Assembly: GCA_022573285.1 (NCBI GenBank) | Contig: JACZUF010000023.1 | Span: 1-48,617 of the forward strand | Direction of reading: 5' to 3' | DNA from: Chloroflexota bacterium | GTDB taxonomy: Bacteria; Chloroflexota; Dehalococcoidia; Lucifugimonadales; UBA3495 | DNA: 48,617 nucleotides | Shown here: positions 8,356 to 16,671 of the stretch, piece after piece | Layout: each line of letters starts with the position of its first letter | Position numbering within the stretch: the stretch's first letter is position 1 | Notes under the pieces: generated by a model | What the model was told of the DNA's origin: nothing | Database searches by the model: none | What the model saw: the letters and a program-made list of their open reading frames with translations, nothing else | Made by a program: the position numbers and the translations under genes

Positions 8356-8446
8356 CCCTCAAATCCCTCCGATAACCACGGGTCGATAATTAAGCCCTTA
8401 ACCTGGATTCCCGGTCACGGACCGCGGCCCCAGGACGGCATCTATC

Positions 8447-8469
8447 CCTTCCCCCGCGACGGGGGAAGG
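8447..8469. repeat. Hairpin CCTTCCCCCG/CGGGGGAAGG, dispersed repeat
   Basis: A perfect 10-bp stem with a three-base loop, lying between two minus-strand genes. A longer relative with the same outer arms occurs at 44481-44508. No T-run follows on the minus strand, so a terminator role is uncertain. Confidence 0.6.
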
Positions 8470-8511
8470 TTAGGATGGGGGCGTACCCCCGTACATGAAC
8501 TCGGCTTCAAC

Positions 8512-9216
8512 CTAAGCCATCAGCTCTTCGATCGCCCGGTTCACGTCGTCGGGGCGTTCAGCCATGGGGAAATGGCCGGCCTGCTCCAGCTTGATATACT
8601 TGGAGCCCGGCACCGCCTGGTGTATCTCCAACTCGTATTCCGCCGGCTTGCCGGGGTCGTCCACGCCCCGGACCAACACCAGCGGCGCCTTCAGTTCCCC
8701 GATACGGCCCCGCACGTCGAACTTGTCGATGGTCACCAGGTCGTTGTACTGAGACATGGGGCCAACTTTCCTGTGGCACTCGATCAGGCGTTCCCGCAGG
8801 TCCGGCTCGATGAACATCATCACGTGGCGCATGGCGTCCAGCCACTCCTGGTGGACCTTCTCATCCTTGGCGGCGTTGAGGCGGAACTCCAAGGCGCCGG
8901 GGGCGCGCTCTTTAGGACGCATGGCGACGGTCATCAAAAGCAGCCCGGCCACCTCGTCTGGGTAATCCAGCGCGTATTGCAGCGCCACGCAGGCCCCCAG
9001 GGTGAACCCGGCGAGCACCAGGTCTCTGTCGTGCCCGCCTTTGTGGAGCCAGCCCCGCAGCCATTCGGTGTAATCGGCCACGCTGGCCAGCGACTCGCCC
9101 TCCGGGTGCCCCGGCAGGTCCGGGGCCAGGCTGCCCGGAAAGTGTTGCAACTGATAGTGATACCCCTCGGCGCACCCGCCGGCTCCGGGTCCATGTATGA
9201 AAACTAATTGGGACAT
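8512..9216 (-). CDS. Alpha/beta hydrolase fold protein with Thr at the nucleophile position
   Basis: A 234-residue alpha/beta hydrolase. The HGPG oxyanion segment, a DLPGHPEG loop, an acidic residue in VRGVDDPGK and the final histidine in QAGHFPMAE all match the fold. The nucleophile elbow reads G70-F-T-L-G74, so threonine 72 takes the place of the usual serine of G-x-S-x-G. Serine-hydrolase activity may be weak or absent, or Thr may act as nucleophile. ATG 9216 is chosen over an upstream ATG at 9249 because AAGGGG precedes it. It lies downstream of the amidohydrolase on the same strand, a 52-base gap, so a two-gene operon is likely. Confidence 0.85.
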   Translation of the reverse strand: MSQLVFIHGPGAGGCAEGYHYQLQHFPGSLAPDLPGHPEGESLASVADYTEWLRGWLHKGGHDRDLVLAGFTLGACVALQYALDYPDEVAGLLLMTVAMRPKERAPGALEFRLNAAKDEKVHQEWLDAMRHVMMFIEPDLRERLIECHRKVGPMSQYNDLVTIDKFDVRGRIGELKAPLVLVRGVDDPGKPAEYELEIHQAVPGSKYIKLEQAGHFPMAERPDDVNRAIEELMA

Positions 9217-9268
9217 CCTCGTTTCCCCTTCGCCACCTGAATTGTTCATTGATTCAAACCACCGGGAA

Positions 9269-10648
9269 TCAAACCACCGGCCAGCGGGGCGGGAAGGACA
9301 GGCCGGTCCGGGCCAACATGTCCTCGCCGATGCCCTGGACCTTTTGGATCAGCTCCCATTCGTCGACGAACAGCGGCTTGTGGTCCTCCACGACGATCTT
9401 TCCGTCCACCATCACGGTGTGGACACTCCGGCCGTCGGCATTGTAGACCAGATTGTTCACGGGATTGAACAGGGTCTGCCACTCGACGCTCCGAGTGTCG
9501 AACAGCACCAAATCGGCCTTCTTTCCAGGCTCCAAGGAGCCGATCTCGCCGTCCAGTCCCAGCGCCTCCGCCCCCTGGATGGTCGCCATCTCCAGGGCCG
9601 TCTCGGCGGGGATGGCCCGGGAGTCCTGCCGCGCGTCTTTGTACAACACCGCGATCAGGTACATGGCCCGGTTGGTCTCCAGGAGATTGGAGTTGTTGCC
9701 GGCATCCGTGCCCAGCCCCACGGCCATGCCGGCGTCAAGCATCTCAGGCAGCAGCCCGGACTGGGTCATGCCGGCGCCGCCCTTGACCGCCGCCGTGGGG
9801 ACCACCACCGCCCTGGTCCCCGTGCGGGCCAACACCTCCACCTCGCTTTCGTCCAGACCGAGCATGTGCGACAGCGTCACGTTTTCGCCCAGAATGCCCA
9901 GCTTCTCCAGGTATTGGGTCGGCCGCATGCCCGTCTCTTTAAGACTGGCATCCACGTAATTTTGGCCGTTGTTGTAGTGCAGGGTAAGGCCGGTGCCGTA
10001 TTGGTCGGCCAGCCGTTTGCACTCGGTGAGCAGTTCATCGGTGCAGAAATTGGGTGCGAAGGGCATGGCCCAGGCCCGGACCCGGCCGTCCAACTGCCCG
10101 TCGAATTTTTCGATGGTTGCTTCCACGGTGTTGATCGCGTCGGCGGTAGTAGAAACCGGCAGATTCATGGGGTTGGGCCGGTCGGTCACGTGGGCGCCCA
10201 CGATGATCCGGCAGCCGGCTTGCCGGTAGGCATCCAGGCAACGTCCGAGGTGCTTGGTGCTGCCGGGGTCCATGAAAGTGGTGGTGCCGTATTTCAGCAA
10301 CTCGGTGATGGCCAGCAGGCTGGTGTGGTACTCCTCATCCTCGGTCATGACCGACTGGAGCTTGAACACGTTGGGCAGGTAGGCCGATCCCAGGTCGTCA
10401 GGGAAGATGCCCCTGGTGGCGTGGGCGTAGCTGATGTGCATGTGCCCGTTGCAGAACCCCGGAATCAGGACCATGTCCCGGGCGTCGATCACCCGGTCCG
10501 CCTGAACCTCCGCCAACTCCACGGCCTTGCCGACCTGGACGATGCGCTGTCCCTGTACGACCAGCGTCCCGTCGCCAATGATGCGGCGTTGGGGGTCCAT
10601 GGTGATGATGAAACGGGCGCCTTCGATCTTTACTGTGGCGTTTGGCAT
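9269..10648 (-). CDS. Amidohydrolase family (TRZ/ATZ/SsnA-like) protein
   Basis: A 459-residue metal-dependent hydrolase of the chlorohydrolase/cytosine-deaminase-like group. Metal ligands are visible: His69 and His71 in NGHMHIS, His224 in LTLHYNN, His261 in LSHMLG and Asp315 in GTDAGNN. The glutamate usually found three residues after the third histidine (HxxE) is Asn227, so proton shuttling must differ from standard deaminases. The C-terminal EPGKKADLVLFD segment is the family's second beta-sandwich mark. A perfect TATAAT lies on the minus strand at 10719-10714. Substrate is unknown; loss of an amino, chloro or amide group from a ring compound is the usual chemistry. Confidence 0.88.
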   Translation of the reverse strand: MPNATVKIEGARFIITMDPQRRIIGDGTLVVQGQRIVQVGKAVELAEVQADRVIDARDMVLIPGFCNGHMHISYAHATRGIFPDDLGSAYLPNVFKLQSVMTEDEEYHTSLLAITELLKYGTTTFMDPGSTKHLGRCLDAYRQAGCRIIVGAHVTDRPNPMNLPVSTTADAINTVEATIEKFDGQLDGRVRAWAMPFAPNFCTDELLTECKRLADQYGTGLTLHYNNGQNYVDASLKETGMRPTQYLEKLGILGENVTLSHMLGLDESEVEVLARTGTRAVVVPTAAVKGGAGMTQSGLLPEMLDAGMAVGLGTDAGNNSNLLETNRAMYLIAVLYKDARQDSRAIPAETALEMATIQGAEALGLDGEIGSLEPGKKADLVLFDTRSVEWQTLFNPVNNLVYNADGRSVHTVMVDGKIVVEDHKPLFVDEWELIQKVQGIGEDMLARTGLSFPPRWPVV

Positions 10649-10713
10649 ATCCAGCGTCCTTGGGAAAGACTGGGGGTGCGACTGGGCGGCAATCCGGCCC
10701 GCGAGGATGGAGT

Positions 10714-10719
10714 ATTATA
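10714..10719 (-). promoter_or_regulatory. Candidate -10 box for the amidohydrolase/hydrolase pair
   Basis: The minus strand reads TATAAT here, 66 bases before the amidohydrolase start. I see no convincing -35 box at the normal distance, so this is a partial match only. Confidence 0.35.
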
Positions 10720-10804
10720 CCGCGCCGGGACGGGGCCCCTGTTGACCGGCCAACGCCGCCCGCATATCATGCTTGAGACCTCTAGCCACGCCCTGGGTAG
10801 CTGC

Positions 10805-12205
10805 ATGAATAAGACCGACATACCTTTCCTCAGCGCATCGGAACTGTCCGGGCTGATGGCCGCCAAGGAAGTTTCTCCCGTAGAGGCAACGGAGGCTTAC
10901 CTGGAGCGCATCGAGTCGCTGAACGGTACACTCCACGCTTACCTCACGGTGACGGCCGATGAGGCCCTGGAGGCCGCGAAAAGGGCCGAACAAGAGATCG
11001 CCCAGGGCAACCACCGGGGTCCCATGCACGGCGTCCCCGTTGCCGTAAAAGACCAGATCTACACCAAGGGAATCCTGACCACCGGCGGCTCTCCGGTGTT
11101 CAATGACTTTGTGCCCACCGAAGACGCCACCGTCATCGCCAACTTGAAAGACGCCGGGGCCGTACTGCTGGGCAAGCTCAACATGACCGAGTTCGCCACT
11201 ACGGGCCTGTCCCATCAGTTTGACCCGCCGCGGAATCCCTGGGACCTGGAACGGTCCACCGGGGGCTCCAGCAGCGGCTCCGGGGCCGCCACCGCCGCCT
11301 TTCTTTGCAGCTCCTCCCTGGGAGAGGACACGGGAGGCTCGGTGCGTTTTCCGGCGTCGTGGTGCGGCCTGGCTGGGCTCCGGCCCACCTGGGGGCGGGT
11401 CAGCCGCTACGGGGTCATGCCCGGCGTCCGCTCGATGGACACCATCGGCCCCCTGGGACGCACGGTAGAAGACTGCGCCATAACCCTGGCGGCGATCGCG
11501 GGCCACGACCCCAAGGACAGGCTGAGCAGCAAAGAACCGGTCCCCGATTACCGGGCCGCTCTCACCGGCGGCATCAAGGGCCTGAGAGTGGGAATCGTCC
11601 GGGAGCTCCTCTACACCGACCTGGTGGAAGAGGAGGTCCGCCGGCCGGTGCTCGCCGCCGCCGACACCCTGAGGGAGATGGGCGCGCAGGTGGAGGAGTT
11701 GTCGATACCTCTGGCCGCCGACGCCGCGGCCATCGCCGGCGGAATCAGGGTGGAGGCCCCCGTCACCTACGGGGAATTGCTGCGTGACCGGCCAAGGGAT
11801 ATCGCCCACGACAACCGCATCGCCTACATGGTGGGCAGCATCATGCCCGCGCCCTATTACTACAAGGGCCTGCGCCTCAGGTCCCTGCTTCGTGACCAGG
11901 TTTTGGCCGCCCTTGGCGGCGTCGATTTATTGTTGTCCCCAACCACCGGGGTGGCCGCCCAACTGCTGGAGCCGGACCCGGTTATCGACCGCAAGGGAAA
12001 GGGAAACCGGATCCCTTGGTTGCTGACCACCACTTTCAGCCTGGCCAACGTCCCGGCCCTGAGCCTGCCCTGCGGCTTTACCGCCACGGGCCTGCCCATC
12101 GGCCTCCAGATCGCGGGACGGCCCTTTGACGAGAGCACGGTATTGCGCGCTGGCCACGTTTACGAGCAAAATACCGACTGGCATTCCCGCAGGCCCGATA
12201 TTTAA
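10805..12205 (+). CDS. Amidase signature family protein (GatA-like)
   Basis: A 466-residue amidase. The Ser-cisSer-Lys triad is readable: Lys82 in GVPVAVKDQ, the cis-serine in the STGGSSSGSG stretch (151-160), and nucleophile Ser179 in EDTGGSVRFPAS. Such enzymes hydrolyse amides or, as GatA, release ammonia from glutamine. No gatB or gatC is adjacent, and the sequence lies among catabolic genes, so a stand-alone amidase is more likely than GatA. The start is uncertain: ATG 10805 fits the family, ATG 10769 would add 12 residues, and neither has a strong ribosome-binding site. The long open frame upstream of 10769 is antisense to two real genes. Confidence 0.9.
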   Translation: MNKTDIPFLSASELSGLMAAKEVSPVEATEAYLERIESLNGTLHAYLTVTADEALEAAKRAEQEIAQGNHRGPMHGVPVAVKDQIYTKGILTTGGSPVFNDFVPTEDATVIANLKDAGAVLLGKLNMTEFATTGLSHQFDPPRNPWDLERSTGGSSSGSGAATAAFLCSSSLGEDTGGSVRFPASWCGLAGLRPTWGRVSRYGVMPGVRSMDTIGPLGRTVEDCAITLAAIAGHDPKDRLSSKEPVPDYRAALTGGIKGLRVGIVRELLYTDLVEEEVRRPVLAAADTLREMGAQVEELSIPLAADAAAIAGGIRVEAPVTYGELLRDRPRDIAHDNRIAYMVGSIMPAPYYYKGLRLRSLLRDQVLAALGGVDLLLSPTTGVAAQLLEPDPVIDRKGKGNRIPWLLTTTFSLANVPALSLPCGFTATGLPIGLQIAGRPFDESTVLRAGHVYEQNTDWHSRRPDI

Positions 12206-12280
12206 AAGGCCAGTGATCCTGCCTTTAACTCGCAGCTCCATTGGATTGCCCTTTGTCTGACATTGTGAGAGATTTAACAG

Positions 12281-13270
12281 GTGCTTAGTAAGCTCGACGT
12301 AAAAGCATCGCTGGAAAGCTTGGTGCTCATCCGCGATGACCGGCTGCCGGTGCGGCGGATTCCCCTGCGGGAGAAACCGTTACGGCGCTACGTGCTTCCC
12401 TACCGGGGCCTGTTGGGCCTGGTCTTGATCTGCGTCGCCTGGACGCTGTCTTGGACCCAGGGCGAGATTCCCCTACAGTACACCTTCTTCCCTCTGTGGT
12501 TGGGCTTCATCCTCTGTCTCGACGGTCTGGTCCTGCGGCGCACCGGGACCTCGCTGATCGTCCGCAGCCCCAAGGCCATGGCGGCGATGTTCGTCGTCGC
12601 CGTGCCCTATTGGTGGGCGTTCGAGGGCATCAACCAGGTAACCCAGAACTGGGTCTACATTGGGTCGGAAGTGAACATTAACCTGCTCGACTACCTGGAA
12701 TCGTCCCTGGCCTTCTCGGTGGTCATCCCCGCGGTATTCGAGGCGTCCGAACTCATCGGTTCCTTCGGTTTCATCCGGCGGTTCGCCCGTCTCCCGGCCC
12801 TGGTCTTAGGCCGGCGGCAGGTCATGTTCGTGGCGTTCCTTGGCGTTTTGTCGCTGGCCGCGCTGCTGGTGTGGCCGACGTACCTGTTCCCGCTCACCTG
12901 GTTGTGCCTGTTCTTCATCTTCGACCCCATCAACTGTCTCACCGGCAGGCCCAGCATAATTGCCCAGGTGAGGAACGGCGATTGGCGGCTGGTCATCGCC
13001 TTTGCGCTTGGCGCCCTGGTCTGTGGGTTCTTCTGGGAGATGTGGAACAACGAGGCCTCGGTAAGTTGGGAATACAACATCGGGTATCTGGATTTCGCCC
13101 GAATCTTCCAGATGCCGCTGCTGGGGTACGGGGGTTACCTGCCCTTCGGTCTGGAGACCTATGCAGTGTTCCACTTCGCCGCCGGCTTGCTCGGCTGGTC
13201 CTCCGACGCCCGCGTTCCCATGAACGGGGACGCCCCGGTGAACGGCGACGCCCCGGCGACCTCGAACTAA
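12281..13270 (+). CDS. Multi-pass membrane protein of unknown function
   Basis: A 329-residue protein with about seven or eight hydrophobic segments, the first near residues 42-60 (RGLLGLVLICVAWTLSW) and the last before the C-terminus. Notable polar or aromatic patches within the membrane part are WWAFEGINQ, FEASELIGS and GFFWEMWNN, whose conserved-looking Glu and Trp residues could line a binding site. The C-terminal tail holds an imperfect repeat (NGDAPVNGDAPA) that looks dispensable. I do not recognise the family. GTG 12281 is the start. It lies 75 bases after the amidase and 190 before the second flavin oxidoreductase. Confidence 0.75.
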   Translation: MLSKLDVKASLESLVLIRDDRLPVRRIPLREKPLRRYVLPYRGLLGLVLICVAWTLSWTQGEIPLQYTFFPLWLGFILCLDGLVLRRTGTSLIVRSPKAMAAMFVVAVPYWWAFEGINQVTQNWVYIGSEVNINLLDYLESSLAFSVVIPAVFEASELIGSFGFIRRFARLPALVLGRRQVMFVAFLGVLSLAALLVWPTYLFPLTWLCLFFIFDPINCLTGRPSIIAQVRNGDWRLVIAFALGALVCGFFWEMWNNEASVSWEYNIGYLDFARIFQMPLLGYGGYLPFGLETYAVFHFAAGLLGWSSDARVPMNGDAPVNGDAPATSN

Positions 13271-13392
13271 CGCCACAAGAGCGGATTCAGTCCCGGTTCC
13301 CGTACCTGGCCGGCGGCCCCACGGCCGCCACCGGCTCCCAAGATTCTTGTCCCCCTTGACGGCTCCGGTGTATCCTTGAACCAACGGCCTGA

Positions 13393-13410
13393 GTCCTTCC
13401 GCGGAAGGAC
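13393..13410. repeat. Hairpin GTCCTTCC/GGAAGGAC, dispersed repeat
   Basis: A perfect 8-bp stem with a two-base centre, between the membrane protein and the second flavin oxidoreductase. The same palindrome with one central base changed occurs at 24473-24490. Nothing else is seen in 13271-13460 apart from the ribosome-binding site of the next gene. Confidence 0.6.
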
Positions 13411-13460
13411 CACTCGGTCTGACCCGAAACGTCATCAAGCCACCATAAGGAGACCCACAG

Positions 13461-14543
13461 ATGAAGTTTGGAATCTTCACCATCGTTCCCTGGCACGAGA
13501 GCAAAGGACAACAACAGTCTCTCGATGAAGCCCTGGAGCAGATAGAACTGGCCGACCAACTGGGCATCGACGAGGTCTGGCTGGGAGAGCACCGCTTCTC
13601 CCGCCATGGGCTGCTATCGGGCATCTGGTCCTTCGCCGGCCTGGTTGCCGGCCGGACCAAGCAGATCCGCATCGGCACCGCCGTGGTGGTGCTGCCCCTG
13701 CACAACCCGATCATGGTGGCCGAAGAAGCCGCGATGATCGACGTAATCAGCGGAGGCCGCCTCAACCTGGGCATCGGCGCGGGCTACCAGCGTCAGGAGT
13801 TCGACGGCATCGGCGTGGACATCAACGAGAGCCGTGAGCGATTCTATGAGGCCGTCGATGTCATCCGCAATGCCTGGACCGAAGAGACGCTCACTTTCCA
13901 CGGCAAGTTCACCAACGTGGACAACCTATGGGTCCTGCCCAAACCTCTGCAGCAGCCCCATCCGCCCCTGTTCCAGGCGGTGAGCACCTCACCGGCCAGC
14001 ATAGATTTCGCCGCCAAGAACCAGATACAGGTCATCGCCGGCGGGCCAACCGACATCCTGGGCCAGGCGCCCCAGGTGATCAAGGCCTGGCGGGAGAAGA
14101 TGGAGGAATACGGCCACCCTCACGAGCACCTGGACCCGCCCATGTCCAAGGGCATCTACGTGGCGCCGACTATGGAAGAAGCCGAGCGCGACGCCGCGGA
14201 GTTGCAGAATTTCTCTTCGCGCATCCTGAGGTCCGAGGGCAACAACGGCCTGATCGGGATGCCGATCGACAAGGATGGGAACATTCCCCCGGGTTACGAG
14301 CACTGGGCCAACCGGCAGGCCGACCGGGACCGCCGCGACGACCCGGGCCACGCCGGCCTGCCGCCACTTGTGGGAACACCCGAGGTGGTGATCGAGCGGC
14401 TGAAAGAGACCCAGGCAGCCGGCATCAACCACGTGTTCGGCAATTTCGGGTTCCCCGGCCTGCCCAACGAGAAGGTGCTCCGGTCCATCGAACTGTTCGC
14501 CAAAGAAGTCATGCCCAACTTCCGTGAGGTGCCGGTAGCCTAG
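13461..14543 (+). CDS. Luciferase-like (LLM class) flavin-dependent oxidoreductase
   Basis: A 360-residue luciferase-like monooxygenase starting MKFGIFTIVPW. Family marks include LGIDEVWLGEHRF, the RIGTAVVVLPLHNP strand, AEEAAMIDVISGGRLNLGIGAGY and the HPPLFQAV segment. AAGGAG lies 10 bases before ATG 13461. It is a paralogue of the gene at 416-1588 but belongs to the more classical LLM subgroup. It uses FMN or F420; no flavin reductase is adjacent, so reduced cofactor must come from elsewhere. Substrate is unknown. Confidence 0.92.
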   Translation: MKFGIFTIVPWHESKGQQQSLDEALEQIELADQLGIDEVWLGEHRFSRHGLLSGIWSFAGLVAGRTKQIRIGTAVVVLPLHNPIMVAEEAAMIDVISGGRLNLGIGAGYQRQEFDGIGVDINESRERFYEAVDVIRNAWTEETLTFHGKFTNVDNLWVLPKPLQQPHPPLFQAVSTSPASIDFAAKNQIQVIAGGPTDILGQAPQVIKAWREKMEEYGHPHEHLDPPMSKGIYVAPTMEEAERDAAELQNFSSRILRSEGNNGLIGMPIDKDGNIPPGYEHWANRQADRDRRDDPGHAGLPPLVGTPEVVIERLKETQAAGINHVFGNFGFPGLPNEKVLRSIELFAKEVMPNFREVPVA

Positions 14544-14760
14544 CAAACGACTTGGTATGTAGCGGAAATCCAAATATGAGTCACCCCGGATATTGCCCGG
14601 TGGCGCCGGTGATGGGGATGGCGGTCCGAGGGGCATTTGGCGCAAGCGGGAGGCGGCGGCTCTGCCACCGAATATCGGCAGAGCCGACTCCGCCATTCCG
14701 GAGAAGGATGGCCTGAGATTCTGCATTGCTCGCCGTCAGATGGAAAAACTATCCAACGAC

Positions 14761-14786
14761 GTAGGGGCGGGTTTGCAACCCGCCCT
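14761..14786. repeat. GTAGGGGC palindrome family, GGGCGGGTT variant
   Basis: GTAGGGGCGGGTT and AACCCGCCC form a 9-bp hairpin around a three-base loop. It closely matches the variant at 239-264 and faces an opposite-oriented relative at 14888. Confidence 0.75.
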
Positions 14787-14887
14787 CTCACCCGTAAGTC
14801 ATGTTTCTGCCCGCCAGAACCTTGGTGCGCCGACGTGCCTCTTCCAGGCAGATCCTTTGCTCTGCCAACCGCCACGGCAAAAGAAAA

Positions 14888-14912
14888 GGGCAGGTTGGAA
14901 ACCTGCCCCTAC
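14888..14912. repeat. GTAGGGGC palindrome family, inverted copy
   Basis: GGGCAGGTT and AACCTGCCC form the stem, followed by CCTAC, so this is the family in the opposite orientation to the copy at 14761. The pair brackets about 100 bases and could together form a larger hairpin or a small mobile unit. Confidence 0.7.
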
Positions 14913-15090
14913 GAATGCCTTCAGCGCAAATGTCAATTTCGGAATGCATACCTACCCCAACCTGATGCGCTTGAGGCCCTCGGCGTAGGCCATGCCCGCC
15001 TTTTTTGCCGCTGCAGGCGCCGCGTCTGATGAGGATAGGGCGCCGCTTCGCTTGTCCTCCATCACGCGGTCCCAGGCCAACCGCTCTGGA

Positions 15091-15108
15091 TCCCGACTAA
15101 AGTCGGGA
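15091..15108. repeat. Palindrome TCCCGACT/AGTCGGGA
   Basis: A perfect 8-bp inverted repeat with a two-base centre, lying inside the intergenic region downstream of the P450 gene. It resembles the short CCCGAT/ATCGGG palindromes at 37291, 45178 and 45540 in style. Confidence 0.5.
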
Positions 15109-15195
15109 CGCCGGCGCCGCCGCCAAAGTGTGTCCACTCGAGTGAAACCGGGGTGGCTGCTTTTTTTATCCGCTCTGGAGATACTTCAGCGCCGG

Positions 15196-16416
15196 TTAAT
15201 TGAGGCTCACCGGCAGCTGCATCATCGATCTCAGGGCCATGGTCGGCCGGTATTCCGGCTCGTGCGGTTTGACTTCCATATTGGGGAAACGTTCCGCCAG
15301 GGCCCGGAACACCTCTTGACCCTCCACCCGTGCGATGGTGGCCCCCAGACAGTGGTGGACGCCGGCGCCGAATGCGACGTGGGGATTGGGCCAACGGCTG
15401 ATGTCCATCACGTCCGGGTTTTCGAACTTGTCCGGGTCGCGGTTGGCCGACGGGATGATCCACCGTACCCGGTCATCCTTCTTAATCGTCTTTCCCCCCA
15501 GCTCCACGTCTTCAAGGGCAATCCGGGGCAGCGATTTGACCGGGGAGTCGTAGCGCAGGCACTCCTCGGCGGTCCGGACCATCATGCCCTCGGTATCGGT
15601 CTTGAACAGGTCCCATTGGTCACGGTTTTCCATCAAAGATTTGGTGCCGTTGCAGATCAGATTGATCGTGGTCTCATGCCCAGCAATCAATAGCAAGGCC
15701 GTATTGGACAGCGATTGCTCCCGGGTGAAAATCCCGTCTTTCTCCCCACCGGCCAGGACCGAGATGAAGTCGTCCCCCGGGTTGACCATTCTCTCATCGA
15801 GCAGCGGAGACACGTAGTCGAACATCCCGGTCATGCCCTCTACGTAGGTCCGGTACCGGTCCGGCTCTCCCCGGTTGTTGAACAGGAGCTTTTCCGCCAG
15901 CGTCCGGATATAGAGACGGTCAGCTTCCGGAACGCCCATCATCTCGGCGATCACCAGCAGAGGCAGCGGCACCGCCAGGTCCTTCATCAGGTCCACGTCA
16001 CCCTTGGACTCGGCCTCATCCAGCAGTTGGTTGGTGGCCGATACCACCAACGGCCGCCACTCCTCCATGGACTTGGGGGTGAAATACCGGTGAACGACCT
16101 TGCGCATTTCCAGGTGGTCCGGACGGTCTTTCTGGATGAACATATCCCCTTGATACCGACAGGCGGCCTGGTAGATCTCTTCGTCCGCCTCGACTATCGC
16201 GGGATAAGCGGGCCGCTGGTCGTTGAGGAACGTGGCGCTTGAAAAGAGCTCATGGTTCCGGGTCAGCCACACAAGATCGGCGTGCCGGGTGATCACCCAC
16301 AGTTCGTAAAGCTCGTTCCAGTGGATTGGGTCCTCATCTCTGAGCATCCCATAGTAGGTGTACGGGTCGTTCATGACCTCTGGGGTAAACATGTCGTCGG
16401 GGATCGTAGTTACCAT
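15196..16416 (-). CDS. Cytochrome P450
   Basis: A 406-residue soluble bacterial P450. The I-helix oxygen-activation motif reads AGHETT, the K-helix ExxR is in EECLRY, and the heme-binding loop FGAGVHHCLG provides the axial thiolate Cys356. The length and lack of a membrane anchor fit class I P450s, which need a ferredoxin and ferredoxin reductase; neither is adjacent. The preferred start is ATG 16416; an upstream start at 16467 would add 17 residues. Substrate is unknown. The next gene upstream on the same strand encodes a molybdenum hydroxylase, so both may act in oxidation of the same compound class. Confidence 0.95.
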   Translation of the reverse strand: MVTTIPDDMFTPEVMNDPYTYYGMLRDEDPIHWNELYELWVITRHADLVWLTRNHELFSSATFLNDQRPAYPAIVEADEEIYQAACRYQGDMFIQKDRPDHLEMRKVVHRYFTPKSMEEWRPLVVSATNQLLDEAESKGDVDLMKDLAVPLPLLVIAEMMGVPEADRLYIRTLAEKLLFNNRGEPDRYRTYVEGMTGMFDYVSPLLDERMVNPGDDFISVLAGGEKDGIFTREQSLSNTALLLIAGHETTINLICNGTKSLMENRDQWDLFKTDTEGMMVRTAEECLRYDSPVKSLPRIALEDVELGGKTIKKDDRVRWIIPSANRDPDKFENPDVMDISRWPNPHVAFGAGVHHCLGATIARVEGQEVFRALAERFPNMEVKPHEPEYRPTMALRSMMQLPVSLN

Positions 16417-16671
16417 TACTTCACCGCCGCGAGCAGAGTCCCTGTTTGGGTTGATAGAGTTTAACAATAGTTGCGATGAAGGGGCAAGTCGATTGAATAA
16501 TGGCGTTCCGCGAAACCGGCAATCGCTTCAGAACTCGGGCCGTTCGATGGGAGCCGGTCGCCTAAGGGCCGGTTATCACCGGGAATGGTTACAAAACGCT
16601 TGGTTGCCCGGCAACATTTTTCCTATGTGCTGTCTCAGGCGTCCGGCGGAAATCGACGCCGAAGCAGGAAA

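Larger units (their letters stand above)
14544..15195. other. Intergenic region with repeats, no supported gene
   Basis: This 650-base gap holds two GTAGGGGC-family hairpins (14761-14786, 14888-14912) and a TCCCGACT/AGTCGGGA palindrome (15091-15108). A minus-strand frame at 14952-15137 has a protein-like composition in its last 40 residues (LAWDRVMEDKRSG and onwards) but runs through the palindrome and has no ribosome-binding site. It may be the tail of a lost gene. I see no RNA gene. Confidence 0.5.

Noticed and set aside
9197..10768. Long plus-strand open frame joined to the amidase
   Set aside because: It is antisense to the alpha/beta hydrolase and amidohydrolase genes, rich in His, Gly and Val in a shadow-frame manner, and the amidase family start lies at 10805.
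14952..15137. Minus-strand 61-codon frame with a protein-like end
   Set aside because: It starts in a G+C-rich palindromic stretch with no ribosome-binding site; at best it is the tail of a lost gene, so I did not call it.
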